This document shows positions 1-9,309 of a stretch of 64,000 nucleotides of DNA, in pieces. A program made the position numbers and the translations under genes. Source of the stretch: CBDFLD01 sp965249005 (GTDB taxonomy: Bacteria; Acidobacteriota; UBA6911). Location of the stretch: positions 62,001 through 126,000 of the forward strand of contig CBDFLD010000013.1 of assembly GCA_965249005.1 (NCBI GenBank), written 5' to 3'. The notes below the pieces were generated by a model. The model did no database searches, was not told the DNA's origin, and saw only the letters and a program-made list of their open reading frames with translations. How positions within the stretch are numbered: position 1 is the first letter of the stretch; each line of letters opens with the position of its first letter.

Positions 1-600
1 GATCTCCTTGGCTCCGCCAGAAGCGGCGGTATAGGAGATCTTAGTGGCAGCAATCCCTTTGGATTCTCCGGCCGTGAGCTGGTAGACGACCTCATCCGTC
101 CATCGGTGCGCGATGGCGCGCACCTGATCGGTATCGCCCCGGATGGCCTTGCCGAAAGCCATCGCCTGCTGCTCCATGTCCACGACTCGAAGCTCGGCTC
201 GGAGAATGCCTCCGGTCAGTTCCAAAGACCCGACCGAGGTATAGTTGACGCTGAAGGGAATCGCCTTCCATGCATCGTAGTCGAGATCTTCAGGACCAGT
301 GATCGGGGTGGGCGGGTAAAAGCTCTTGCCCGCCATCTGGAAGTAGCCGGAGAACTTCAAGTCTTCCCAGAGCACCTGGTTGAACAGCCCAATCGCTTCC
401 GCCAGAGCTCCCTGTTGCTCCGGCGACTTCGCAGCCACGTCCGGAACCGCCAGAATGATGGTCTCGCCCGCCTCGGGGCGAACAACAATCTGCCCCCCCT
501 GCGTGACAGCCAGCGGCGGAGAGCTCAGTATTACCAATCCGCAGAGCGCCCATGCAGCTCGGAGATACCTAGTCGGCCAAGAGGGTTTGCATATTTCCAT
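1..600 (-). CDS. tolB: Tol-Pal system protein TolB, N-terminal part (cut by window edge)
   Basis: TolB is the periplasmic propeller protein of the Tol-Pal system, which holds the outer membrane to the cell wall during division. About 200 residues are visible: a signal peptide (hydrophobic run near residues 14-32) and the alpha/beta N-terminal domain, with the family pattern FNQVLWEDLKFSGYFQM near residue 73. The propeller lies beyond the left edge. The ATG at 600 follows a GAGGAAA ribosome site at good spacing. It is the fourth gene of a minus-strand run tolQ-tolR-tolA/tonB-tolB, about 50 nt after its neighbour, which supports the assignment over the many TolB-like PD40 proteins. Confidence 0.88.
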   Translation of the reverse strand, partial: MEICKPSWPTRYLRAAWALCGLVILSSPPLAVTQGGQIVVRPEAGETIILAVPDVAAKSPEQQGALAEAIGLFNQVLWEDLKFSGYFQMAGKSFYPPTPITGPEDLDYDAWKAIPFSVNYTSVGSLELTGGILRAELRVVDMEQQAMAFGKAIRGDTDQVRAIAHRWTDEVVYQLTAGESKGIAATKISYTAASGGAKEI

Positions 601-653
601 CAGTTTTTCCTCGCCCTCATCTGAACATCGATGATCCGTGTCGATGCAGATAA

Positions 654-1448
654 TCATCGGGCCGGTGGGTGAATGAAGTAAGAAACAAAATTGAGACTCT
701 GGCGCCGCAGCTCCGGCGGAGGTGGCGGGAGCGGATTCGAGGCCCGAATGGCCCGCTCGGCCGTTAGATCCAAAAGGGAATTGCCCGAAGATTTCTCCTT
801 CTTGATCCGCCGGATTGATCCGTTCGCGGTCACAGTAAAACTATAGACCACCTCGACCCGGACGTTGCCGAAGGGTTTGACCCAGTTCGAGCCGATGCGC
901 GACTCGACCACGCGTGCATACCAGATGTTCCCGTCCCCGCCGGACCCCGGCCCGAGTTCGACCCCGACGCCGCCCCCGCGTCCGCCGCCCGATCCCGGGG
1001 AGCGGCCGCCCGTCCCGCCCGCCCCCGGTTCGGGCCGGCTTGCAGGAGCCACGTTCTTGATCGGCATAGGATCGATCGCCTTCGGGCGCGGTGTCCTCTG
1101 GACCACCGCGTTGGGAAGCTCGACCTCCTCAGGTGAAGCTTTTTTTAGGTCGAGTTCAGGCCTTGGGGGTGGCTTGGGAACTAGAGCCGGCTTGACCATG
1201 CCGACTCCGCCCCCGAGGTCACTGACGAGACCAACCTGAATAAGATCCGGATTGTTCCCGCCCCCAGGTCCGCTGCCGATGGCAACCCGCGAAGGACCAA
1301 ACAAGCCTGGGGCCAGGATGAAGAAGAGAGCCGCCAACCCATGAAAGCCGAATGAGGCTACAAGCGGGAGGCTGTATCTTTCCTGCACCCAGGCTTTCGC
1401 TCGGGAAAACTCTGCCGTTATGGCGGATGGGTTGGCCATGGCCTTCAT
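654..1448 (-). CDS. TolA/TonB-type energy transducer
   Basis: 264 residues with the plan of TolA and TonB. A short cytoplasmic N-terminus and one membrane segment (about residues 28-50) are followed by a long Pro/Gly-rich periplasmic linker (about 60-175). The C-terminal domain (about 180-264) ends in the TonB/TolA pattern, with GSIRRIKKEKSSGN and an AERAIRAS helix before a Pro-rich strand. It would couple the proton-motive force used by TolQR to the outer membrane. It lies between tolR and tolB, where tolA normally sits, so TolA is the likely role. By sequence alone the C-terminal domain could equally be called TonB. Confidence 0.82.
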   Translation of the reverse strand: MKAMANPSAITAEFSRAKAWVQERYSLPLVASFGFHGLAALFFILAPGLFGPSRVAIGSGPGGGNNPDLIQVGLVSDLGGGVGMVKPALVPKPPPRPELDLKKASPEEVELPNAVVQRTPRPKAIDPMPIKNVAPASRPEPGAGGTGGRSPGSGGGRGGGVGVELGPGSGGDGNIWYARVVESRIGSNWVKPFGNVRVEVVYSFTVTANGSIRRIKKEKSSGNSLLDLTAERAIRASNPLPPPPPELRRQSLNFVSYFIHPPAR

Positions 1449-1454
1449 ATGCCC

Positions 1455-1892
1455 CTAGTTCTTCTTCGGAAGCTGGGGAAGTTGGAACTCGCCCTTTGTG
1501 ACCAGCTGGATCTTGTCGTATCCGGAGCCGCGGATGACGTCCATGACGGAGACAATCGTGTTCCACCGGACATCTTTGTCCGCCCGCAGAAATATCTGAT
1601 CCTGGGCACTCCCAATATCGCGCTCGAGCTGTTCTGGTATGGCGGTAAAGTCGATCGGCTCGGACCCGTAGTAGATCAGACCTTCGTGGCTGATCGAAAT
1701 CACGATTTTTTGCTGAGCGTTCTTGGTGGCGACATTTTTCGTGACCGGCAGCTCCACATCGATACCGGTTGTCAGAATTGGCGCCGTCACCATGAAGATG
1801 ACCAGAAGCACCAGCATGACATCTACCAGCGGCGTCACGTTGATTTCCGACAAAGAGGTCGAGGTTCGTCCTTGCTGCGTCGTGAACGCCAT
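1455..1892 (-). CDS. tolR: Biopolymer transporter TolR/ExbD
   Basis: 145 residues, normal for TolR/ExbD. The protein has a short cytoplasmic start (SLSEINVTPLVDVMLVLL), one membrane helix at about 22-42 carrying the conserved Asp of the proton path, and a periplasmic domain. It forms the inner-membrane motor with TolQ. Its ATG overlaps the TAA stop of tolQ by one base (TAATG), so translation is probably coupled. The tolA/tonB gene starts 6 nt downstream. Confidence 0.92.
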   Translation of the reverse strand: MAFTTQQGRTSTSLSEINVTPLVDVMLVLLVIFMVTAPILTTGIDVELPVTKNVATKNAQQKIVISISHEGLIYYGSEPIDFTAIPEQLERDIGSAQDQIFLRADKDVRWNTIVSVMDVIRGSGYDKIQLVTKGEFQLPQLPKKN

Positions 1893-2632
1893 TACATGAA
1901 GCTCCGTTCGACCAGATTCAGAAACTCGGCCGAAAAATCGTCCAGCTCGTCGGCGACGCTCTTGAGTCTGTGAATGAACTGGTTGTATGCCACGACCGCC
2001 GGAATGGCCGCGAACAGTCCGGCGGCCGTTGCAACCAGCGCTTCGGAGATCCCCGGAGCCACTGCCTGGATGGAAGTGGTTCCTCCCATCCCAAGTCCCT
2101 GAAATGCATTGATGATCCCGACCACAGTCCCAAGCAATCCAATGAAGGGAGTCACCGAGCCTGTGGTCGCCAGCCAGCTCATATTACGCTCCAAGACCGA
2201 CAGTTCCGCAGTCGAGGCTCGCCGCAAGGAACGCTGGATTCCCATCACCCCCCGCTCTGTCAGTTCGGGATGGTCCGTAGCAGAAGTTTCACCCAGTTTC
2301 GATTTCGTGTTTTGTAGCTGAGCGTTGAGCTCCTCATAGGCGGCGCTGAAGAGCCCCGCCAGTGGGGTGCCGGTGTAGTGATCGCACGCGTTGTTTACCT
2401 CGCTCAGGCGGCTGCTCTTGCGAAAGAACCCAAGGAATGCGGCGCCTTGTCGTTCGACCGTCCGAAAGGTCGACCACTTGCGAAAGATAATGGCCCAGGA
2501 CAGCAAAGAAAAGCCCAGCAACATCAGCAGAATGACGTATGCGAAGGCACTTTGCCTCAGGATCGTGTCGATGAGGCTGTCCCCCAGGATGGACTCTTCT
2601 GGAGCTGCAAAAAGCAGGAGATAGTATGAAAT
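1892..2632 (-). CDS. tolQ: TolQ/ExbB proton channel, probable ATT start
   Basis: MotA/TolQ/ExbB family inner-membrane channel. Three membrane segments are visible, with the family core around GSVTPFIGLLGTVVGIINAF and the alanine-rich segment ISEALVATAAGLFAAIPAVVAY. The first in-frame ATG is at 2524 and would start inside the first membrane helix (MLLGFSLLSWAIIF). The frame stays open 36 codons further upstream and encodes the expected N-terminus (SILGDSLIDTILRQSAFAYVILL). The only codon placed correctly behind a strong AAAAGGAG site is ATT at 2632-2630. No ATG, GTG or TTG lies between the upstream in-frame TAA and 2524. I therefore give the longer form (246 residues); the ATG form is 210 residues. 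CTG codons inside the extension are an alternative. Confidence 0.82.
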   Translation of the reverse strand: MSYYLLLFAAPEESILGDSLIDTILRQSAFAYVILLMLLGFSLLSWAIIFRKWSTFRTVERQGAAFLGFFRKSSRLSEVNNACDHYTGTPLAGLFSAAYEELNAQLQNTKSKLGETSATDHPELTERGVMGIQRSLRRASTAELSVLERNMSWLATTGSVTPFIGLLGTVVGIINAFQGLGMGGTTSIQAVAPGISEALVATAAGLFAAIPAVVAYNQFIHRLKSVADELDDFSAEFLNLVERSFM

Positions 2633-2784
2633 GGGGTTCTCCTTTTCTTCTTGTCGGTTCGTGGGTTACCCGCAACAGCACCCGCGGTACCGCCGATGTC
2701 GTCCAGCCCTACTTGGGTCGGCTAAAAGCGTACAAATACCATAGGTTACAGATCAAGTCAAACAGAATAGTCGGAACACGACCC

Positions 2785-2813
2785 TTGGTGTACCGTCGCG
2801 ACTATGTTACACT
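2785..2813 (+). promoter_or_regulatory. Sigma-70-like promoter of recN
   Basis: TTGGTG at 2785-2790 and TACACT at 2808-2813 are separated by exactly 17 bp. The -10 box ends about 50 bp before the recN ATG. No convincing LexA-type operator was seen next to it. Confidence 0.5.
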
Positions 2814-2861
2814 TTCACCCGTCCTTTACCATACCAACCCTCAGGATCACTGTCCTGCAGA

Positions 2862-4574
2862 ATGCTCCGCTTGATTCGAATTCGTGACTTCGCGCTGATC
2901 AGCTCTCTCGAGGCCGAATTCGGCCCTGCACTCAATCTGCTCACCGGAGAGACCGGATCTGGAAAGTCCATCCTGGTAGACGCGCTCGGATTGCTCGTGG
3001 GTGGCCGCACCTCTCCCGATCTGGTCCGTTCCGGCAGCCGTTCTGCCATTCTCGAGGCCGTCTTTACCATCGACAGCAAATCCACCGTTCCCGCTCTCCT
3101 GGAAGAGCTCGGTGTCGATAACGACGGCGACGAGCTCATCATCCGGCGAGAGATCGCGCTCGAGGGGAAGAACCGAGTATTTTTGAACAACCATATTTCG
3201 ACGCTCCAAGCCCTGAAAAGGCTTGGTGAATGCCTGGTCGATATCCACGGCCAGCACGATCATCAGGCGCTGCTCGACGCGAAGACACACATCTCGTTTC
3301 TCGATCAGTTCGGCCGTCACGACAACCAGCGGATCGATTTGCAGGCATACCACGACACCATGCGGCGTTTGGAGCAGGAGCTTTGCTCGTTGGTTCGAGA
3401 CGAACAGGACCGACTGAAGCGAATGGACACGTTGCGCTATCAGATTGATCAGATCCGCCACATTGCACCCTCACCGCACGAGTTAGAGGAATTGGGAAGG
3501 GAAAAAAAGATCGTCTCGAACCGGGAGCGCATCTTCCATCTCACCACGAAGCTCTACCAACAGATCTATGAGAATGAATCGTCGATACTTGCGCAGACAG
3601 GCCGGAGCTTGAAGGATGTCGAGGCGCTCGCGGAGTTCGATTCCCGGTGGCAGGAGCAGGGTCAAGTTCTGGCGGAGTGTCTTTTCAAGCTCGAGGATAT
3701 CGCATACTTCACGCGAGACTACATGGGCGGGCTGGAATCGGGCGCGAATAGGCTGGAAGAGATCGAAAACCGGCTCACGGACTTGCAGGGCCTGATTCGT
3801 AAGTATGGACACTCGGTGGATGAGGTCCTAGAATATGCGGCGAAATGTGAGCACGAGCTCAAAGAGCTAGGCGACTACGACAAACGAAACCGGGAGCTCG
3901 AATCGCAGCTGCAGGCGGCTTTCGAGCAGTATAGCTGCCGTGCCGAGGCACTATCGTTAGCTCGAGCGGGCAAGGCCCGAGTGCTCGAGAAGAAGCTCCG
4001 TGCCGAACTGGAAGCCTTGTCGATGGAACGGGCACGCTTTCGAGTCCGGCTCGGGACGGCCAGCCTCGAGAGGCAGCAGAACGAGATCCCCGCCGGTTGC
4101 CGGCCGAGCGGGATCGATAGAGTGGAGTTCGAGGTGGCGACAAATCAGGGAGAGGATTTCCGGCCGCTGGCGAAAGTGGCTTCCGGTGGCGAGATTTCCC
4201 GGCTCATCCTCTCGCTCAAAACGCTTTGTGGAGAGTATGAAGCGGGCAAAACCCTGGTCTTTGACGAAGTGGATTCAGGGATCGGAGGTCGGGTGGCCGA
4301 GGCGGTAGGCCAAAGACTCTCCGATATCTCGACAAACCATCAAGTCTTTTGTGTTACGCACCTTCCCCAGATTGCGGCCTTTGCCGACCAGCATTTCAGT
4401 GTCGAGAAGCATACAGTCGGGGAAAGAACAGAAACCTCACTTCGGGCCTTGGCGGGACGCGAACGGGTCGACGAACTCGCCCGCATGCTGGGGGGGCAAA
4501 CGATCACCCAGACAACTCGGCGTCACGCCAAGGAAATGCTGACCCAGTCGGCCGGGAAACCCTCAAGAGGATGA
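2862..4574 (+). CDS. recN: DNA repair protein RecN
   Basis: SMC-like ATPase acting at double-strand breaks, 570 residues (usual RecN about 550-570). The Walker A motif GETGSGKS is near residue 28, two long coiled-coil arms occupy about 150-380, the signature ASGGEISR is near 440 and the Walker B segment VFDEVDSGIGG near 466. It begins MLRLIRIRDFALI, as RecN proteins do. It is divergent from tolQ and is followed by miaB on the same strand. Confidence 0.95.
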   Translation: MLRLIRIRDFALISSLEAEFGPALNLLTGETGSGKSILVDALGLLVGGRTSPDLVRSGSRSAILEAVFTIDSKSTVPALLEELGVDNDGDELIIRREIALEGKNRVFLNNHISTLQALKRLGECLVDIHGQHDHQALLDAKTHISFLDQFGRHDNQRIDLQAYHDTMRRLEQELCSLVRDEQDRLKRMDTLRYQIDQIRHIAPSPHELEELGREKKIVSNRERIFHLTTKLYQQIYENESSILAQTGRSLKDVEALAEFDSRWQEQGQVLAECLFKLEDIAYFTRDYMGGLESGANRLEEIENRLTDLQGLIRKYGHSVDEVLEYAAKCEHELKELGDYDKRNRELESQLQAAFEQYSCRAEALSLARAGKARVLEKKLRAELEALSMERARFRVRLGTASLERQQNEIPAGCRPSGIDRVEFEVATNQGEDFRPLAKVASGGEISRLILSLKTLCGEYEAGKTLVFDEVDSGIGGRVAEAVGQRLSDISTNHQVFCVTHLPQIAAFADQHFSVEKHTVGERTETSLRALAGRERVDELARMLGGQTITQTTRRHAKEMLTQSAGKPSRG

Positions 4575-4638
4575 GTCTCAGGATAACGAGCAGGCCGCTG
4601 CGAAACCCGGTTTGCCGAGAGTTCAACAAGAGCTGGTG

Positions 4639-6057
4639 ATGACCAAAAAATTCTTCATCGAAACGTTTGGATGTCAAATGAACGAGTTGGACTCCGACAA
4701 GATCGCGGGGAACCTTGCCCATGGCGGGATGGAGCAGACCCGCGACCCGGCGGCCGCCGACGTGATCGTTCTCAATACGTGCAGTATCCGTGAAAAGGCA
4801 GTCCAGAAGGTATATGCGCGGCTGGGAGAAATCAAAAAGCGCAAAGGTGACAACCCCGAGCTCGTGATCGGGGTTGTCGGTTGCATGGCACAGCTGGAAG
4901 GGGAGCGCATTCTCGACCGCGCCCCATATGTGGACCTGCTGGCAGGGCCGCAGAAGGGCCACCTGATGCCGGACCTTCTGCGGCACGTCTACACGAGTGG
5001 CAACCGGGCCGTCGATTTGAGGATCGATGACGATCCCGAGCCGGCCGAGACAGAGCATGTCATGCGGGAGACACCATGGCGGGCTAGCGTGACTATCAGC
5101 GAGGGGTGCAGTCGCCGGTGCACTTTTTGCGTCGTCCCGATGACTCGAGGTCCCCAGAAGGACCGTCCCAGTTCGAAGATTTTCGATGAGATCGTTCGCC
5201 TTGTGGATCAGGGATGCGTCGAGGTCGTGCTGTTGGGCCAAACGGTCAACTCCTACCGGGACCCAAGTCCGAAGAGCTGGTCCTTCGCCCAGCTGTTGGC
5301 CAGACTCAGCGAAATCGAAGGACTCAGCAGAATCCGATTCACCTCTCCTCACCCAAACGACTTTGGCGACGAGCTTCTGAGCGTCATGGTGAATTCTCCA
5401 AAGGTCTGCAATCATATACATTTACCAGTCCAATCCGGCTCGAGCCGTGTGCTTCTCGCCATGCGGCGAGGGTACAGCCGGGAGCGATACTTGGAAACGA
5501 TCGCAAAAATCAGAGGTGCCAGTCGACCGATCGCGGTCTCCACGGACATCATCGTGGGTTTCCCAGGAGAGACCGGATCCGACTTTGAGGATACCCTGAG
5601 CCTGTTGGATGCGGTACAATATGATAGCGTATTTTCCTTCAAGTATTCGCCGAGACCAAACACAGCAGCGCTCGCACTCCCGGGTGAAGTCGCGGAGGAG
5701 GAAAAAGGGAGCCGTTTGAGATTACTCCAGGACCATCAGAAGCTCATTCAGTACAACAAGAATGCAGCGTATGTCGGTGCGGTTGTGGAGGTTCTGGTCG
5801 AAGGGGAGGCTCGCTCTCACTTCGACCTCTCGTCGCGCGCCAGCAATAACAAGATCGTGAATTTCGACGGTCCGACGGATCTGATAGGACGATTTGCAGA
5901 GGTTCGAATCACGGGTTTCGGCAGCAACAGCCTCAAGGGCGAGATTATGGCCTCAACTGGGCATATAGGCCCTATTATAGGGCTGCATAGAGCGTTGGTC
6001 GCCGGAGACACCTCAGGCAAAGCAAGGCAAGGGGCAGTAGGCAAGACAGGCAGGTGA
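4639..6057 (+). CDS. miaB: tRNA-2-methylthio-N6-dimethylallyladenosine synthase MiaB
   Basis: Radical-SAM methylthiotransferase modifying A37 of tRNAs that read UNN codons. The N-terminal MTTase domain has its three cluster cysteines (FGCQMNE, NTCSIRE, GCMAQ). The radical-SAM motif CSRRCTFC follows near residue 160, and a TRAM-like domain ends the protein. The ATG at 4639 matches the usual MiaB start (TKKFFIETFGCQMN). An in-frame TTG at 4612 would add nine unsupported residues. About 472 residues, normal length. CSRRCTFC with adjacent GxTVN/SY segments favours MiaB over RimO or MtaB. Confidence 0.94.
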   Translation: MTKKFFIETFGCQMNELDSDKIAGNLAHGGMEQTRDPAAADVIVLNTCSIREKAVQKVYARLGEIKKRKGDNPELVIGVVGCMAQLEGERILDRAPYVDLLAGPQKGHLMPDLLRHVYTSGNRAVDLRIDDDPEPAETEHVMRETPWRASVTISEGCSRRCTFCVVPMTRGPQKDRPSSKIFDEIVRLVDQGCVEVVLLGQTVNSYRDPSPKSWSFAQLLARLSEIEGLSRIRFTSPHPNDFGDELLSVMVNSPKVCNHIHLPVQSGSSRVLLAMRRGYSRERYLETIAKIRGASRPIAVSTDIIVGFPGETGSDFEDTLSLLDAVQYDSVFSFKYSPRPNTAALALPGEVAEEEKGSRLRLLQDHQKLIQYNKNAAYVGAVVEVLVEGEARSHFDLSSRASNNKIVNFDGPTDLIGRFAEVRITGFGSNSLKGEIMASTGHIGPIIGLHRALVAGDTSGKARQGAVGKTGR

Positions 6058-6085
6058 ATCTAGCGTTACCACGCCAGGAGAATTC

Positions 6086-6583
6086 ATGAAAGAGATCGAA
6101 TTCAAGATAAAGGGATTGATGATGGATCCCGTCACCAATTCGCCCATCGTCGTGTTGCAGGATACAACGAGCGATACCTTGCTGCCGATCTGGGTCGGAA
6201 TTTTCGAAGCAAACGCGATCGCGTTGCAAATTGAAAAGATCGATACGCCTCGCCCCATGACCCATGATCTCATCAAATGTGTGCTGAACCAGCTCGAGGC
6301 GGAGGTCAAAAAGATCGTCGTGACGGAACTCAAGGATAATACTTTCTATGCTCTGATTTTTCTCACCATCGACGGCAAGACGGTCACGGTAGACTCGCGT
6401 CCTTCCGACGCGATCGCGGTTGCGCTCCGAACCGATTCGCCAATTTTTGTCACCGATGACGTCATTTCGAAGTCCGCCAGTTCATCGACCCCAACCCTGA
6501 GTGCAGCCCAAAGCTCTCCGGAAGACATCAAACAGTGGCTGGAAAACCTCAACGCCGACGATCTAGGCAAGTACAAGATGTAG
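6086..6583 (+). CDS. Bifunctional nuclease family protein (DUF151)
   Basis: 165 residues. The BFN/DUF151 domain fills the first 130 residues: LLPIWVGIFEANAIALQ, then TVDSRPSDAIAVALR. Plant members are reported to have RNase and DNase activity; the bacterial role is unclear. The C-terminus ends in a short acidic helix (SSPEDIKQWLENLNADDLGKYKM), common in bacterial members, which resembles a UVR-type motif. It starts 28 nt after miaB, probably in the same transcript, with an AGGAG site upstream of the ATG. Confidence 0.88.
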   Translation: MKEIEFKIKGLMMDPVTNSPIVVLQDTTSDTLLPIWVGIFEANAIALQIEKIDTPRPMTHDLIKCVLNQLEAEVKKIVVTELKDNTFYALIFLTIDGKTVTVDSRPSDAIAVALRTDSPIFVTDDVISKSASSSTPTLSAAQSSPEDIKQWLENLNADDLGKYKM

Positions 6584-6780
6584 AAGGGAACTATGGACTG
6601 TTTTCGCTTCCATCCCCGAAGTCTTTCGATCGTTGACTGAATTTCCGCCTCTCTCCGGCAGTCTGGAATCGCCCAAACTCTCCTTATTTACCCGTCCCTC
6701 GGGCCAACGCCTCGCAAAGGGACGTGACCCACCTATGGCTTACCATGTGGTTGGAGGGGCCGTCGGGAAACAGCGCGGGG

Positions 6781-9309
6781 TTACTTGGATCGGGCAATCT
6801 TCAAGATATCGCTCAGGACTCCGGCAGCCGTCACCACGGCACCTGCACCCGGACCCTGAATCACAAGGGGGTTTTCGAAATAGCGTTGCGTCTGAAATAC
6901 GAGCATATTGTCCGGGCCAGAAAGACGCCCGATAGGGCTTTCGCGGGGCACCGTTTTCAGGCCCACCCGGCATCCATCCTCGGTAATCTCGGCGACGAAC
7001 CTGAGAACATTCCCGTCGGACTTCGCATTGTTGGTCTGCGCGGCAAGTTCCTTGTCTGCTGAGGCGATACCTTTGACAAAAGCGGCCACAGTACGGGCGC
7101 GAAAGAAACGCTGGGGCACGAACGGCCGAAGCTGGACTTCTCCCAATTCCAACGAGAAACCGAGCTCACGAGCGATGATCAAGGCCTTGCGCGCGACATC
7201 GGTTCCGCTAAGGTCATCGCGAGGATCCGGCTCCGTGTAGCCAAGTGTCATCGCCTTCTTCAGTGCTCTCGAGAAAGAAACACCTGCGTCGAGCTGGCTA
7301 CAAAGAAAACCGAGCGTCCCGCTGAGACAGCCCTCGATCTTCAGAATCTGGTCTCCCGTGTTGATCAGGTCTTGCAGGGTAAAAAGCAGCGGGAGTCCGG
7401 CACCGAAGGTCGCCTCATACTGGTAGCTCAATCCTCTTTTCTTGCAGAGCTTCTGAATCTGCAAGTATTCCTTCAACGGGGAGGTCAAGGGTTTCTTGTT
7501 TGCCGTGACCACGTGGAAACCCTTCCGCAGACTCTCGATGTGGACAGGCGCGAGCTCGTCGCCGGTCGCATCAACCACCACAACATCTGATTTGTAGGCC
7601 GCCGCGATGCGGCGCAGGATCTGCTCCGCCGAAGGCCGCGCCTCAGCCCCAGGCAGTTCCTCGAGTGGCCGAGAGGAGCCGAGATGCTCCAGCTCCGCTG
7701 CAGGCATCCCCCCTGGAAAGAAACTCCAGTGTTTCGTGTTTGCGACGCCCAGCACCTTCAGGTTGACCCCGAGCTTGCGGTTCAAGAGTCGACGGCTGTC
7801 GTCGATCTGCCGCAGGAGCGTCCTTCCGATGTTGCCGCAACCGAACACGAAAATGTTCAGATCATGGGTCAACCCGAACGCGGTGTGCAATGCCTGCACC
7901 GCGTGGCGATAGTTGCGCCCGGCAATGGCAGCGGAGATGTTATATTCGGAAGAACCCTGGGCGATGGCAACAATGTTGATCCTGTGCCGTCCCAGCGCGT
8001 CGAAGAATCTGCCTGAAATCCCGGGGGTCCCTCTCATCCCCGCTCCGATTACCGAAACAATCGCAATCCCCTTGGTGATTCCCACCCGCTCGATTAGGCT
8101 GCGACGCAGCTCCACCTCGAATTCTTTGCGAATGCACTCGCCGGCCGACACTGCCTTGTCCTGTGGAATCACAAGGCAGATCGTGTGCTCGGACGAAGAC
8201 TGCGATATCATCATCACGCTGATCTCTTCCTGGGCCAGCGCTCGAAAGATCCGCGACGACACGCCCGGAATCCCCACCATTCCGCTTCCTTGAATATTCA
8301 TCAGCGCCAGATCCCGGACGGAGGTGACGGTCTTGACAACGGGCTGGCGGACGCTTCGGTCGGTAATCAGAGTGCCGGGCGCCTCCGGCTCGAAGGTGTT
8401 TCGGATACGAATGGGAATGCGCCGAAGGACGGCGGGTATCATGGTCTTGGGGTGCAGCACCCTTGCGCCGAAGTACGACATTTCCGCTGCCTCTTCGTAG
8501 CTGACTTGCGGAAGAATGACGGCCTCGGTTACAAGGGAAGGGTCCGCGGTCATGATCCCACTGACGTCGGTGTAGATCCAGATTTCCCGTGCCGGCAGCG
8601 CAGCCCCCACGATGGAAGCAGAATAGTCCGACCCATTGCGGCCGAGCGTCGAGACGACTCCGGTGGAGGTGCTACAGATGAAACCGGGCACAATGGGGGA
8701 CCGTCCGCGCTTGACCAGAGACAATAACCGCCGCTGAATGAGCTTCTCCGTCCGATCGAAGTTGACCGCCGGACCCTCGCTTGAATCTTCGGCAACGATC
8801 CATCGCCGCGCATCCGAATGAACAAACACCGGGTCTCGGTACTCCAGCGCCTTCGCCAGCAAGTTAGAAGAGAGAATCTCCCCGTATGACAGAAGCCGAT
8901 CCTTAGTCCTTTCACTCAGTTCACGCAACAGCAGTATCCCATGGACTATCTCCCGGATCTGCCGGAACTGATCTTCCAGGAAAGTCCGGATCCAGTTCTC
9001 ATATTGCCGCAATGCACCGGACGTAGCGACTTCCGAGGCGCCCAAGGCCAAGAACGTCCTCTCATGCAATAATCGAAGCCGCTCTAACTGCGTCTCGATC
9101 CTTCTTTCACGACCCTCCAACGCGTGCCTGCCGATGCCGAGCAGACCATCCGTCACACCGCCCATCGCCGACACGACCGTTACTACGGGCGATACCGCGT
9201 GTTGCGCGCGCACGATCCCCATAACCTGCCGCACCGAGACCTCGTCGCCCAGAGAGGTTCCGCCGAACTTCACTACCAGAATCGATTTCTGCCTACGACG
9301 TCCGCTCAC
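6781..9309 (-). CDS. thrA: Bifunctional aspartokinase / homoserine dehydrogenase
   Basis: 842 residues carrying two enzymes. The aspartate kinase domain (about 1-300, KFGGTSLG near residue 14) is followed by two ACT regulatory domains (about 320-470). Homoserine dehydrogenase begins with a Rossmann motif (FGCGNIGRTLL, about 480) and includes GCLSGTLGF and the conserved D-x(5)D-rich segment (TEPDPRDDLSGTDVARK). It catalyses the first and third steps from aspartate to threonine and methionine. The ACT domains imply feedback control by threonine (family knowledge). The start is GTG at 9309, behind AGGAGGT. No thrB or thrC lies next to it. Confidence 0.93.
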   Translation of the reverse strand: MSGRRRQKSILVVKFGGTSLGDEVSVRQVMGIVRAQHAVSPVVTVVSAMGGVTDGLLGIGRHALEGRERRIETQLERLRLLHERTFLALGASEVATSGALRQYENWIRTFLEDQFRQIREIVHGILLLRELSERTKDRLLSYGEILSSNLLAKALEYRDPVFVHSDARRWIVAEDSSEGPAVNFDRTEKLIQRRLLSLVKRGRSPIVPGFICSTSTGVVSTLGRNGSDYSASIVGAALPAREIWIYTDVSGIMTADPSLVTEAVILPQVSYEEAAEMSYFGARVLHPKTMIPAVLRRIPIRIRNTFEPEAPGTLITDRSVRQPVVKTVTSVRDLALMNIQGSGMVGIPGVSSRIFRALAQEEISVMMISQSSSEHTICLVIPQDKAVSAGECIRKEFEVELRRSLIERVGITKGIAIVSVIGAGMRGTPGISGRFFDALGRHRINIVAIAQGSSEYNISAAIAGRNYRHAVQALHTAFGLTHDLNIFVFGCGNIGRTLLRQIDDSRRLLNRKLGVNLKVLGVANTKHWSFFPGGMPAAELEHLGSSRPLEELPGAEARPSAEQILRRIAAAYKSDVVVVDATGDELAPVHIESLRKGFHVVTANKKPLTSPLKEYLQIQKLCKKRGLSYQYEATFGAGLPLLFTLQDLINTGDQILKIEGCLSGTLGFLCSQLDAGVSFSRALKKAMTLGYTEPDPRDDLSGTDVARKALIIARELGFSLELGEVQLRPFVPQRFFRARTVAAFVKGIASADKELAAQTNNAKSDGNVLRFVAEITEDGCRVGLKTVPRESPIGRLSGPDNMLVFQTQRYFENPLVIQGPGAGAVVTAAGVLSDILKIARSK

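Noticed and set aside
2680..2861. LexA operator upstream of recN
   Set aside because: No well-placed CTG-N10-CAG or GAAC-N4-GTTC type site was seen near the promoter.
4504..5421. 305-codon open frame on the minus strand
   Set aside because: It lies opposite miaB, whose motifs are unmistakable; the antisense frame has no recognisable domain and reflects codon bias.
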